Assembly: GCA_023410875.1 (NCBI GenBank)
Contig: JAEYPH010000077.1
Span: 1-43,117 of the forward strand
DNA: 43,117 bases
DNA from: Bacillota bacterium
GTDB lineage: Bacteria > Bacillota > Clostridia > Christensenellales > UMGS416
Direction of reading: 5' to 3'
In this document: positions 17,972 through 26,814 of the stretch, piece by piece
Layout: every line of letters starts with the position of its first letter
How positions within the stretch are numbered: position 1 is the first letter of the stretch
Position numbers and translations under genes: made by a program
The notes under the pieces: model-generated
What the model was told of the DNA's origin: nothing
The model's database searches: none
The model's input: the letters and a program-made list of their open reading frames with translations, nothing else

Positions 17972-19228
17972 ATGCAGAACTGGAAGAAGACGGTAATTCT
18001 GTTTATCGTAGGGCAGATGATATCGTGGTTCGGCTCGTCGATGGTGCAGTACGCGCTGATGTGGAACGTCACGCTGGGTACCCAATCGGGCTCGATGATG
18101 ACAGTCGCCATCCTCTGCGGCTTTCTGCCGATGTTTTTTCTGATGCCCTTTGCCGGGGTGTGGGCCGACCGCTATCCCCGCAAGCGGCTCATCATACTGG
18201 CCGACGGCGGCATTGCGCTGGCCACCCTTGCGCTCATGGCGCTCACCTTGATGGGGTACGATGATCTGTGGATCATCTTCGCCTTTATGGCGGTGCGGGC
18301 GCTGGGCGCATCGGTGCACGGCCCGGCCATCAGCGCGGTATTGCCGCAGATTGTGCCGCAGGAGCACTTGACCCGTGTCTCAGGCATCAGCAGCAGCATA
18401 CAGGCCACGGTGACGCTGGTCTCCCCTATGGTCAGCGGCGCGCTGCTGTCCTTCGCCAGCCTCCCGGTCATCCTGCTCATCGATGTGGTCACCGCGGCGG
18501 CAGCCATCCTCATCCTGCTGGTGTTCATCCCGATACCCGTGCATGAGAAGGCGCAAACCCAGCAGGCCGGCGGCTATTTCGCCGATATGCGGGATGGCTT
18601 TGCCTATATCGCCGGGCATCGTTACATCAAGCTGTTCTTCCTGATCAGCGTGGCCTTTATGGTGCTGGTTGCGCCGGCAGCCTTCCTTACGCCATTGCAG
18701 GTGACCCGCAGCTTCGGCGCGGATTACTGGCGGCTCACGGCCATCGAAGTTGCCTTCTCCGCCGGCATGATGGCCGGCGGCGGTCTCATCGCGGCCTGGG
18801 GAGGCTTTCGCAACCGCATGCACACGATGGTGCTGGCCAATGTGACCATCGGCCTTACGACATTGGCACTGGGGCTGGTCCCAAACTTCTGGGTCTATTT
18901 GGGCTTCATGGCGCTGTGCGGCCTTTGCATGCCGGTGTTCAACACGCCTTCCACCGTGCTGCTGCAGGAGCGGGTGGAGGGCAACTATTTGGGGCGCATA
19001 TTCAGCGTGATGGGCATGATCGGCTCGGTCAGCATGCCAGCCGGGATGCTGCTGTTCGGCCCACTGGCCGACGTAGCGCCCATCGAATGGCTGCTGCGCG
19101 GGACCGGCGTTGCCATCATGGTTATCGCGCTGCTGCCGCTTCTGAGCCGTACGATGCTGGAAGCAGGCGAGCCGGTGAAGAAGCCAGAGGCGGAAAACCC
19201 GGAGCTGGCGCAGGAGGCAAAGAACTAG
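17972..19228 (+). CDS. MFS efflux transporter (MefA-like)
   Basis: The ATG at 17972 is preceded by AAAGGAG at six bases. The one at 17966 would overlap that site. The 418-residue protein has about twelve hydrophobic segments and the MFS loop motif GVWADRYPRKRL between helices 2 and 3, with a matching region in the second half. It resembles macrolide-efflux-type MFS proteins of Firmicutes, which export drugs with proton antiport. The substrate here is unknown. It converges with the histidine kinase gene, the stops being ten bases apart. Confidence 0.88.
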   Translation: MQNWKKTVILFIVGQMISWFGSSMVQYALMWNVTLGTQSGSMMTVAILCGFLPMFFLMPFAGVWADRYPRKRLIILADGGIALATLALMALTLMGYDDLWIIFAFMAVRALGASVHGPAISAVLPQIVPQEHLTRVSGISSSIQATVTLVSPMVSGALLSFASLPVILLIDVVTAAAAILILLVFIPIPVHEKAQTQQAGGYFADMRDGFAYIAGHRYIKLFFLISVAFMVLVAPAAFLTPLQVTRSFGADYWRLTAIEVAFSAGMMAGGGLIAAWGGFRNRMHTMVLANVTIGLTTLALGLVPNFWVYLGFMALCGLCMPVFNTPSTVLLQERVEGNYLGRIFSVMGMIGSVSMPAGMLLFGPLADVAPIEWLLRGTGVAIMVIALLPLLSRTMLEAGEPVKKPEAENPELAQEAKN

Positions 19229-19238
19229 CTCCTGTCAC

Positions 19239-21530
19239 CTACTCCTCCCAGAGCGGCAGACTGACGATCGCCTTGAACAAGTCCCCGTCGATCTCGATGT
19301 GGAACTCCCCTGCCTGCAGCTCGGTCAGGCTGCGGGCGATGGCCAGGCCCAGGCCGCTGCCCTCGCTGTGGCGAGCGGCGTCGCCGCGGGTGAAGCGCTC
19401 GGTGAGCTCCTCCGGGGCGATGTTGAGCTCATAGGCGGAGATGTTCTTGAGCGTGAGCACGCCTCGGCTGCCTGCGCGGGCGGCGGACAGATAGACGCGG
19501 GAGCCCGGCAGCGCGTACTTAAACACGTTGGACAGCAAGTTCTCCATAACGCGCCACAGCAAGCGACCGTCGGCGCGCAGCAGCAGTCGGTCGGTTGGCA
19601 ATTGGAGCTTGAAATCCAGCCGGGCGGCGGCGATGCGGTCGGACAGCTCGCCCAAGCCCTGGGCCAGAAGCGACCCCGTGTCCACGCGCTCCAGATTCAC
19701 CGGCATCGTGCCGCTGGATGCCTTGGCCGCTTCGAAGAGGTCGGCGGTCAGCGTCTTGAGCCGGGCGGCCTTCTGATCGATGACGTCCAGATAATGCGGC
19801 GCGTTCTCTGAGGCCAGGCCTTCGGTCTTGAGCAGGTCCACATAGGTCACGATGGACGTAAGCGGGGTTTTCAGGTCGTGACTGACGTTGGTCACGAGCT
19901 CCGCGCGCATGCGCTCGGCCTTTACTTCGCTCTCCACAGCGGTTTTCAGGCCGTCGGCGATGTGGTTGATGCTGTCTGCCAGGTCGCGGAACTCCGGCCC
20001 GCCGCCGGTGCTCAGGCGCACCATTTCGCCGGCCTGAATGCGCCGTGCGCCGGCGATCAGGTTCTTGAAACTGACGGCCTTGTGCAGGATGTAGGCCAGC
20101 ATCACGGCGGTCAGCACAAACCCCAGAACGAACAGGAAGAAGCCAAAGCCATCGCTGCCATAGTGCAGATTGTTGCCCAACAGGCAGGCCAGCAGGCTCA
20201 GGCACGCCGCATAACCCAGGAACACCGCCACAAACCGCGTGGATGCTTTGAGGCCCATCATGAGCCCCCGCATGCCGCGGGCAACCCAGCGCATGCCCCG
20301 CCAGAGCAGACTGAGCACGGTGAAGATCAGCGTGTGGCGCAGCAGTTCGCCGCGCTTGAGCCGCTTGGCCGCCGAGGTAAAAAAGAGGATACCAAACAAT
20401 ACGACAACCGCGGCCAACGCCTGCAAGCCCAGCGCATAGAGGTCGCGGTTGAAATCTGTGCTCCATGCCAGTGTGGTTGCAATGTTCACAGCCCCAGCGA
20501 TGCCAAGGCCAACCATCAAACCATAGAGCGCCAACTGAATATCCAGGAACAGGCGATCCGATGTCATCAGCACCACACCCGCGCGCGCAGGCCTGCGCCC
20601 GGCCGCGTAGAGCAGCCAGGCCAGGCCCGCCAGTGTCGCCAGCACGCCCAGCGCCATCTGCGTGAAGGACTGCATCCCGGCAGTTCTGCTGGCCCGATAG
20701 GCGCCCTGCAGCGCGTCGAACCTCTCATTGGTCATGGCCACATAGGCCGAGGCGCCCATGGGTATGTTTGGAGTCCCGTAGAACAAATCGGTCTGCGCTC
20801 TTCCGTTTTCGATGACCAACCGGTGGGGGTATTGCGCAAACAATTCATCAAAGCGGCCATTTTTACCGGTGTTGGTCAGAACATTGCCATCGGGCGGCGC
20901 AACCGCGTAAAGGATGCCATCCAGTTCGCTGAGCCCGCGGGTGACTGCGGCAGCTTGGGCGTCGTTGCTGGCTCTGGTATCCTGCAGCCTCTGCAGTTCC
21001 CATTCCATGCTTTGCTTTTCAGCGGCGATGTCCTGCTCCAGCTGCCGCTTGCGCTCCAGCATGGCGGGGCTCAGCGTGGGCGTGGGCTGCGCCGCAGCCG
21101 TTCCGTTTGTATCAGGCGTCGGCGAGGGGGCTCCGGCGTCATAAAGCTGCTCATTCTCGCGCAGCGTCCCGATATCCAGATCATATTGCGCCTGCAGCGC
21201 TTGGATGCGCTCGTCGCAGCGGTCGCGGATGACACCATCCTGCTGATTATATGTACCGTTTGCATCGCCGTCGATGTGATACTGCCAGCCCACATACATG
21301 GCGTCGTCCAGCACATTGCGCATTTTGGAGCGATATTCCCAGCTGCGCTCATACTCTTCTGCGCCAAAGGCTTTGTTGATCTGCTCGAAGTTCAACGCCG
21401 CGTAGGCCGCGTTGAGCCCGCCGGCCAGCGCCACCAGCACAGCCAGCAGCTTGAACCACGCCGAATAGCGCAGCTTTCGGCTACTCCTGGTTTGGGGCTC
21501 GTCGTTCCTCTCTATGATCGGTTCCTGCAT
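19239..21530 (-). CDS. Sensor histidine kinase with large extracytoplasmic region
   Basis: The 763-residue protein starts at ATG 21530 (MQEPIIERNDEPQ), with GGAAGGAAG upstream. A first transmembrane helix near 25-45 is followed by a long extracytoplasmic part of about 230 residues with a charged, Gln-rich segment. Several more membrane helices come before a HAMP-like region (ARRIQAGEMVRLS). The kinase core has the phosphoacceptor His551 in NVSHDLKTPLTS, an N box (LLWRVMENLLSNVFKYAL) and a G2 box (GSGLGLAIARSL). The usual DNG of the G1 box is absent (LKNISAYELN), as in some clostridial VanS-like kinases. It follows its response regulator by 19 bases. The signal is unknown. Confidence 0.9.
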   Translation of the reverse strand: MQEPIIERNDEPQTRSSRKLRYSAWFKLLAVLVALAGGLNAAYAALNFEQINKAFGAEEYERSWEYRSKMRNVLDDAMYVGWQYHIDGDANGTYNQQDGVIRDRCDERIQALQAQYDLDIGTLRENEQLYDAGAPSPTPDTNGTAAAQPTPTLSPAMLERKRQLEQDIAAEKQSMEWELQRLQDTRASNDAQAAAVTRGLSELDGILYAVAPPDGNVLTNTGKNGRFDELFAQYPHRLVIENGRAQTDLFYGTPNIPMGASAYVAMTNERFDALQGAYRASRTAGMQSFTQMALGVLATLAGLAWLLYAAGRRPARAGVVLMTSDRLFLDIQLALYGLMVGLGIAGAVNIATTLAWSTDFNRDLYALGLQALAAVVVLFGILFFTSAAKRLKRGELLRHTLIFTVLSLLWRGMRWVARGMRGLMMGLKASTRFVAVFLGYAACLSLLACLLGNNLHYGSDGFGFFLFVLGFVLTAVMLAYILHKAVSFKNLIAGARRIQAGEMVRLSTGGGPEFRDLADSINHIADGLKTAVESEVKAERMRAELVTNVSHDLKTPLTSIVTYVDLLKTEGLASENAPHYLDVIDQKAARLKTLTADLFEAAKASSGTMPVNLERVDTGSLLAQGLGELSDRIAAARLDFKLQLPTDRLLLRADGRLLWRVMENLLSNVFKYALPGSRVYLSAARAGSRGVLTLKNISAYELNIAPEELTERFTRGDAARHSEGSGLGLAIARSLTELQAGEFHIEIDGDLFKAIVSLPLWEE

Positions 21531-21549
21531 GATGCTCTTCCTTCCTTGA

Positions 21550-22239
21550 TCACGGTATCTTCTCCACCTTGTAGCCGATGCCCCACACAACCTTCAAATA
21601 GCGGGGCTCCCGGGGGTTGATCTCGATCTTCTCGCGGATGCGGCGGATGTGCACGGCCACGGTGTTGTCGGCGTTGATGGCCGGCTCGTTCCACACGAGG
21701 TTGAATATCTGCTCGATGGAATACACGCGGCCGGCGTTCTCGATGAGCAGCCGCAGGATGCCGTATTCCATGGGCGTCAGCCGCACGGCCTCGCCGTCCA
21801 CGGTCACTTCCTTGCGCTCGTCGTCCACAACCAGGCCGCCGGTGCAGAACACGTTGCGCCGCTCCACGGCGCTGCCCAGCGCCGTATAACGGCGCAGCTG
21901 GGATCGCACCCGGGCCAGCAGCTCCAGCGGGTTGAAGGGCTTGGTCACATAATCGTCGGCGCCCATGTTCAGCCCCAGTATCTTGTCGGTGTCCTCGCTC
22001 TTGGCGCTCAGCAGCAGGATGGGCACATTGCCCATCTCCCGCATATGTACCGTGGCACGCACGCCATCCATCACCGGCATCATGACGTCCAGTATCACCA
22101 GCGATATGCCGCCGCCGGCCACCGCCTGCACCGCCTGGGCGCCGTCATAGGCGCGCTCCACCTCGTAGCCATCGTTCTTCAAATACACCGCGATGGCGTC
22201 CACGATGTCGCGGTCGTCGTCGCACACCAGTATTTTCAT
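21550..22239 (-). CDS. OmpR-family response regulator (VanR/PhoB type)
   Basis: The start at ATG 22239 follows AGGAGTG, and the longer frame to 22326 is not supported. The 229-residue protein has a receiver domain (phosphoacceptor Asp51 in ILDVMMP, conserved Lys100 in VTKPFN) and a winged-helix DNA-binding domain (RLTPMEYGILRLLIENAGRV; AVHIRRIREKIE). It is cotranscribed with the kinase at 19239-21530. Two direct repeats of TTAAGAAT spaced by one helical turn lie upstream and may be its own binding site. An orphan solute-binding lipoprotein is divergent and may be a target. Confidence 0.93.
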   Translation of the reverse strand: MKILVCDDDRDIVDAIAVYLKNDGYEVERAYDGAQAVQAVAGGGISLVILDVMMPVMDGVRATVHMREMGNVPILLLSAKSEDTDKILGLNMGADDYVTKPFNPLELLARVRSQLRRYTALGSAVERRNVFCTGGLVVDDERKEVTVDGEAVRLTPMEYGILRLLIENAGRVYSIEQIFNLVWNEPAINADNTVAVHIRRIREKIEINPREPRYLKVVWGIGYKVEKIP

Positions 22240-22331
22240 TGCCCACTCCTGACCAGAAGCACCGCGCGACCGCCTCCTTTTGACCCATGGCTCACAGCAT
22301 ACAGGCCAAATCTTACGGGCGGGCACGGAGC

Positions 22332-22350
22332 ATTCTTAACAGATTCTTAA
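22332..22350 (-). promoter_or_regulatory. Direct repeats for the OmpR-type regulator
   Basis: On the minus strand TTAAGAAT occurs twice (22350-22343 and 22339-22332), starting 11 bases apart. Direct repeats at this spacing are the usual binding pattern for OmpR/PhoB regulators. They lie about 95 bases before the regulator's start codon and in the shared divergent region. Confidence 0.55.
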
Positions 22351-22487
22351 AAACATGGGGAAATTGTAACATAAACGGGCGCTCAGCGCACCGCATAGCG
22401 CGGTATGCACCCTGATGGGGTTTGCGCGGGGCAACGGAGCCGGTTATCATAGTGATATTCAGATACCTCTATGGCAGGAGGCCGACC

Positions 22488-24020
22488 ATGAAACGTGCTG
22501 TATTCGCCGTGCTGCTGGCTTTGCTGATCCCGCTGGCCGGCTGCGAGCCGCCCGCCGTTCTGTCCACGGCCTCTCCTGTTTCTGGGGGCTCCGCCCTGCC
22601 GGAGGTGCGCCCGCCGGCGGCGGCGCTGGATTTCGACAAGGTCACGCTGTTGCTCAATAGCCGCAAGAGCACGCTGGATGCCAAGGACATCGCACGCCAG
22701 GAGCGCATCCTTCAGGCCGTATCCCTGGCGCTGCAGCAGCAGACCGGCGTGCGCATGGAGCTCACCGCGCTGCCGGTCATGGAGCCTGCGGAAAAGCTCA
22801 GTGAACTGGCAGCCGCCGGCGACCTGCCGGAGATCTGCGCGCTGGTGCCCAAAGGGTATGGCGAACCGCTTAGCGAGGAGGACAAGCAGTTCACAACCTC
22901 CCTGGTGCCATTGCTGCTCAATGACGCGTTGGCAACCTATGGGCATAACCTGCGGCGGCTGATCCCCGAGCCCCATTGGCAATATGGCACCGTGGCAGGC
23001 AAAGTGCTCAGCATACCCATTCTGCGGACATTGGGCTTCGCCGCCGTGCTCAACCGGGCCGCCATGGACCGTTATGGGTGGGAGATGCCATCAACAGCGG
23101 AGGAGTTCGAACTTCTGCTGGCGCAGACCAAGGCGCAGGGGCTGCACCCGGTGCTTTCCGCGCCGTGGTTCCGCGCCTCAGAAGGCTGGTTCAACGCCAT
23201 ACAGACCGACGTCCTCACACAGACCGACGATGGCCTGCAGCCCTTCCGCGCGTCGGAGAACCATCTGGAATGGCTGCAGCAGCAGCGCCGGTGGGTGGAG
23301 CTAGGCTGGCTCAGCCTGGAACGAAGCTCCGACATGGAACAAAGCGCCATGGAGCGTGGGCAATGGCTGTGCCGCGAGATGCGGCTGGACGAGCTGGGCA
23401 ACACGCCGGACATCGCCGTGCTGCCACCGCTGAAAGTGCCGGGACACGAGCCCGTTTGCAGCCCCGTACACACCGGTCAAATCAATTATGAATCCTACGC
23501 CCGGCCGGAGACTTTGGTGATCCTTCTGGACTGGATGCATGCCGACGAGGCCAACAACCGCCTGCTGACGCTGGGTCAGCAGGATGTGGACTACCGCCTG
23601 TTGCACGGCGGCGAATATGAATGGCTGGATGGCCCATCCTGGCAGGGCTTCTATCAACTGCCCATCTGCGCGGCTTTTGCCACGACGCACCCCTTGCGCA
23701 GTAACCCCGCTCCCTATAATCAGGCGCTGGATTATGCCCGGCAATACGGCGTCTCCGGCAATCCCTCCACCCTCCCCTACGGCGCCGTGGCATACCGCCG
23801 CCGGGGCACACGGCTGGACCGGGCCATACAGGCGGAGCTGGCCTACGGGGAGGCTGTGTTTCCATCGGAATACGCGTATCTGCAGGGAGAGAAATCCTTT
23901 ACCGATCATATGGAAACGCTGGCGCAGAGCGCGCCGCTGCTCAAGGAGTATATCGAATTGGTACAGGATGTGCAGGCCGGTCGGTATGACGTATGGCAGA
24001 ACGTGGTGGAAGTGAAATAG
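22488..24020 (+). CDS. Orphan solute-binding lipoprotein
   Basis: ATG 22488 follows GGAGG; the frame can be read from 22422 but without a signal. The 510-residue protein has a type II signal peptide with lipobox LAGC (Cys18), then a family 1 type extracellular solute-binding fold (for example PILRTLGFAAVLNRAAMDRYGW, common in oligosaccharide-binding proteins). No permease or ATPase gene is next to it, so it may serve a distant transporter or act as a sensor for the divergent two-component system. A palindrome TATCA-TAG-TGATA (22445-22457) lies 30 bases before the start and may be regulatory. Confidence 0.82.
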   Translation: MKRAVFAVLLALLIPLAGCEPPAVLSTASPVSGGSALPEVRPPAAALDFDKVTLLLNSRKSTLDAKDIARQERILQAVSLALQQQTGVRMELTALPVMEPAEKLSELAAAGDLPEICALVPKGYGEPLSEEDKQFTTSLVPLLLNDALATYGHNLRRLIPEPHWQYGTVAGKVLSIPILRTLGFAAVLNRAAMDRYGWEMPSTAEEFELLLAQTKAQGLHPVLSAPWFRASEGWFNAIQTDVLTQTDDGLQPFRASENHLEWLQQQRRWVELGWLSLERSSDMEQSAMERGQWLCREMRLDELGNTPDIAVLPPLKVPGHEPVCSPVHTGQINYESYARPETLVILLDWMHADEANNRLLTLGQQDVDYRLLHGGEYEWLDGPSWQGFYQLPICAAFATTHPLRSNPAPYNQALDYARQYGVSGNPSTLPYGAVAYRRRGTRLDRAIQAELAYGEAVFPSEYAYLQGEKSFTDHMETLAQSAPLLKEYIELVQDVQAGRYDVWQNVVEVK

Positions 24021-24026
24021 CCGCGC

Positions 24027-25166
24027 CTAGCGCCCTCTCGCAAACCCCGCCCGGGCGTTACGCTGCGCTTGGTTCTCGGCGGCCAGCGCCGTGTCCTCGG
24101 CGGAGAAGCCGTCGAAGGCCGCCAAACCCCAGGACACCTTGATATTGGCATCGGCCATGAGCCGGGCCAGCTTGCCGCACACCAGCAGCGCGCCGCTCTC
24201 GGTGGTCTCTATGAACAGCGCCGCCAGCGAAGCGTCCCCCCAGCGGGCGGCCAAATCGGTGGAGCGCGTGTGCGCGGCCATCAGGTTGGCGGCCTGCACC
24301 AGCGCCGGCAGCGCCTCTCCCTGCTGCGCGCCGTCGCCGGCCTCGCGCAGCTGGAACACCGCCACGGTGAAGGGGTTGCCATAGCGGCGGCTGCGCACAG
24401 CCTCGCGCTCCACAGCCTCCAGGAACCCTGCACGGCTCAACAGACCCGTGGGCGCATCGTGGCGCAGGATGGCTTCGTTGTACACGCGGTCGGCGTCCAC
24501 GGCGGCGGCGTGGTCCAGCAGATATCCCAGCCGCTCGATGACAGGCTTGAGATCGTCAAAGCCCAGGCACACCCGCCAATCGCCGCTGTCCAGCGCCACA
24601 TGCTTGGTGAAGTTGTCCTCGCACAGGCGGCCGGTGCGCGTATCGATTTCGTTGACGAACACATGGAATTCCCGCACGTCGGAATAGGCGGCGCCGTCCA
24701 GCTCGCAGTCGCGGTGGCGGCGGAAGGACTTGAGCGCGAAGGCGCCCATGCGGTACAGGCGGCTGACCTGCGCCTGCCAGGCTCGGAAGTCCTCCGCGGG
24801 CACCCGGCGGTGGTCGGCTGCGGTCAGTTTCAGATAAGCGCTGTCCCAGCGGCCATCCATGAGGTCCTGAAAATACGTCTCCAGCAAGGCCTGCGCTTCA
24901 TCCTGCGGCCCCTGGTTCTCGGCCAAGGGCGTCTTCCATGCCTGGGCGCGCACCCAGGCGTCGTCATAACGGGCGCGGCGGGGCATGTCGCCCAGCACCT
25001 CATAGGCGCGGTTGATGGTCTTCATGCGCTCGGCGGCGTGCCCCGAGCGGTTCACGTCGGGGTGATACAATTTGCACAGCCGCCGGTAGGCCGCCTCGAC
25101 GACCTCGGGGCTGGCGTCGTGGCGCACCTGCAGCGTGCGGTAATGATCTTCGAAGATCTCGGTCAC
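24027..25166 (-). CDS. J-domain protein fused to a degenerate GGDEF-like domain
   Basis: GTG 25166, with GAGGA five to six bases upstream, starts a 379-residue protein. The N-terminus is a J-domain (about residues 7-70) with the HPD motif at 35-37, which should stimulate a DnaK-type Hsp70. A middle region of about 150 residues is of unknown fold. The C-terminus (about 235-365) reads like a GGDEF domain: APTGLLSRAGFLEAVEREAV, RSTDLAARWGDASLAALF and a final VSWGLAAF strand. The GGDEF signature is replaced by WGDAS, so cyclic-di-GMP synthesis is unlikely. The combination is uncommon. A promoter lies at 25215-25242. Confidence 0.7.
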   Translation of the reverse strand: MTEIFEDHYRTLQVRHDASPEVVEAAYRRLCKLYHPDVNRSGHAAERMKTINRAYEVLGDMPRRARYDDAWVRAQAWKTPLAENQGPQDEAQALLETYFQDLMDGRWDSAYLKLTAADHRRVPAEDFRAWQAQVSRLYRMGAFALKSFRRHRDCELDGAAYSDVREFHVFVNEIDTRTGRLCEDNFTKHVALDSGDWRVCLGFDDLKPVIERLGYLLDHAAAVDADRVYNEAILRHDAPTGLLSRAGFLEAVEREAVRSRRYGNPFTVAVFQLREAGDGAQQGEALPALVQAANLMAAHTRSTDLAARWGDASLAALFIETTESGALLVCGKLARLMADANIKVSWGLAAFDGFSAEDTALAAENQAQRNARAGFARGR

Positions 25167-25214
25167 GGCATCCTCATAGGGGCATACGCCATCTGTTGTG
25201 GAAGAGATGAATCC

Positions 25215-25242
25215 ATTATACCCGATGCTGGGATGTTGTCAA
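25215..25242 (-). promoter_or_regulatory. Promoter of the J-domain gene, overlapping the lipoprotein stop
   Basis: On the minus strand TTGACA (25242-25237) and TATAAT (25220-25215) are 16 bases apart. The TGA of TTGACA is the stop codon of the upstream lipoprotein gene. The J-domain gene starts about 48 bases downstream. Confidence 0.7.
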
Positions 25243-25724
25243 CGCGCGGCGATGCCTGCGAAGGCCTCGGCCAGCGCCCGGCCCTGGGCCGCGTCCATGG
25301 AAAGCGTGCGCTGCGTGCCGTCGCTTAAGACCACGACGGTGGCGCGGGTCTCCATGTCCAAAAAGTAGAAGAACAGCGGCTCGTCGGTGGCCCCCAGCGA
25401 CACCCGAACCGCCCACAGGTAGCCCTTGGCGTCGGTGGGCATGGGCTGGGGTTTCATGCCGTAGGCGCAGCCATCCACAGCTTGAAACAGTTCTCTGGCC
25501 TCCCCAGCGTCCAGCTCCACCTCTTCTTCATCTGTTTTGAGGCGCACGGTCATGCCTTCGCCCAGCAGCTTGGACAGGCGCAGCGTCACCTCTCCGTCCT
25601 TCTCCAACAGATATTGGGGTCCGGGCGTCTCTACCGGCGCGCTTGGCTGGCCGGGCGAGCCGCAGCCGCCCAGCAGCAGTACCACGAGTATGGCCGAGAC
25701 AATCGCCCTCCATTTTCGCAGCAT
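25239..25724 (-). CDS. Small lipoprotein of unknown function
   Basis: ATG 25724 follows GGAGAG. The 161-residue protein has a signal peptide with lipobox LGGC (Cys21) and then a soluble domain of about 135 residues. No family is recognised. A strand-rich pattern (DGEVTLRLSKLLGEGMTVRL; FFYFLDMETRATVVVLSDGT) suggests a small extracytoplasmic fold. It is upstream of the J-domain gene, which has its own promoter. Confidence 0.6.
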   Translation of the reverse strand: MLRKWRAIVSAILVVLLLGGCGSPGQPSAPVETPGPQYLLEKDGEVTLRLSKLLGEGMTVRLKTDEEEVELDAGEARELFQAVDGCAYGMKPQPMPTDAKGYLWAVRVSLGATDEPLFFYFLDMETRATVVVLSDGTQRTLSMDAAQGRALAEAFAGIAAR

Positions 25725-25747
25725 GGCCCACTCTCCGATCACGCATC

Positions 25748-25776
25748 ATCATAGCGCTATCATAATCGCCGGTCAA
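25748..25776 (-). promoter_or_regulatory. Promoter of the small lipoprotein gene
   Basis: On the minus strand TTGACC (25776-25771) and TATGAT (25753-25748) are 17 bases apart and lie about 25 bases before the start codon at 25724. Confidence 0.55.
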
Positions 25777-25795
25777 TGCAATGGCCGATCATAAA

Positions 25796-25825
25796 GGACG
25801 CCCGCCGGTTTTCCGGCGGGCGTCC
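25796..25825 (-). terminator. Terminator of the secD-secF operon
   Basis: GGACGCCCGCCGG (25796-25808) and CCGGCGGGCGTCC (25813-25825) form a 13-pair perfect stem with a four-base loop. On the minus strand it follows the secF stop by about 20 bases and ends in TTTATG. Confidence 0.75.
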
Positions 25826-25845
25826 AACTGTTTAGTCGATTTGGA

Positions 25846-26814
25846 TTAAGCGGTCTTTTTCTTGAGCTTGGGCTGGGCCTTGGGCGCGGGCTTGTGGGGG
25901 TGCTTGGTGCGCTTCTGCCACATAGCCCACAGCGGGCCGGCGATGCAGATCGTGGAATAGCAGCCGCTGATCGTGCCCACCGTCATGGGCAGAGCAAAGC
26001 TCTGGATGGAATCGATGCTGCCGCCCACGGCGAAGATGTAGATCAGCAGGACGCTGACGAACACCGCCAGGTTTGTGTTGACGGAGCGGCCCAGCGACTG
26101 CGTGACCGACTTGTTCACCAGGACATCCGGCGGCATATGGCGGTCCAGGCGAGCGTTCTCACGGATGCGGTCGTAGATGACGATCGTGTCATTGATGGAA
26201 TAACCGATGATCGTAAGGGCGATGGCAACGAAGCTGTCGCCCAGCGGAATTTTGAAGATGACGCACGTGAAGAACACGACCAGCAGGTCATGCACCAGCG
26301 CCACCAGCGCCATGACGCCCGCCGAAAGGCCGTGGATCCTGCGAAAGCGCATCCACACATAGAGCACGATCATGGTGGACGCCAGCGCGATGGCCAGCAT
26401 GCCGTTGGTCAGGAAGCGCCGCCCAAAGAACGGCTCCACCATGGACGAATCCGAAAGGCTTAACTGCGCGTCGGGGAATGCCGCCTTAAGGGCCGTGTCC
26501 AGCTTGTCCTGGTCAGCGGCGTCCAGGCCGGCGTTGCCGGCCAGGTTGAGCACCAGGCGGTTGTCGCCGCTCAGCAGGTCCTTGGATAGTTGCGCGTCCA
26601 CCTGGCGGTTCAGCGCGGTCTGCGCCACATCTTCCGCCTGGGAAATGTTGATCTCGGTCTTGCTGTTGTACTTGATGATGGCGCCGCCCTTGAACTGGAT
26701 GTCCAGCTGCACGCCGTTGATGAACATCGCGATGATGCCTGCCAGCATGATCGCGCCGGAAACGATGAAGTATACGAAGCGCTTCTCGTAGAAGCCGATC
26801 CACTTGTCTCTCAT
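25846..26814 (-). CDS. secF: Protein translocase subunit SecF
   Basis: The 322-residue protein has six hydrophobic segments typical of the SecF half of the SecDF complex. The first periplasm-facing loop starts with QFKGGAIIKY, a family hallmark, and the second half has the GYSINDTIVIYDRIREN motif. SecDF uses the membrane potential to help proteins leave the Sec channel. The ATG overlaps the secD stop as ATGA. The C-terminal tail is Lys/Pro-rich. Confidence 0.96.
   Translation of the reverse strand: MRDKWIGFYEKRFVYFIVSGAIMLAGIIAMFINGVQLDIQFKGGAIIKYNSKTEINISQAEDVAQTALNRQVDAQLSKDLLSGDNRLVLNLAGNAGLDAADQDKLDTALKAAFPDAQLSLSDSSMVEPFFGRRFLTNGMLAIALASTMIVLYVWMRFRRIHGLSAGVMALVALVHDLLVVFFTCVIFKIPLGDSFVAIALTIIGYSINDTIVIYDRIRENARLDRHMPPDVLVNKSVTQSLGRSVNTNLAVFVSVLLIYIFAVGGSIDSIQSFALPMTVGTISGCYSTICIAGPLWAMWQKRTKHPHKPAPKAQPKLKKKTA

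Noticed and set aside
19878..21620. 580-residue plus-strand ORF
   Set aside because: Antisense to the histidine kinase; no ribosome site and low-complexity content.
24027..25166. Active diguanylate cyclase
   Set aside because: The GGDEF signature is replaced by WGDAS, so catalysis is unlikely.
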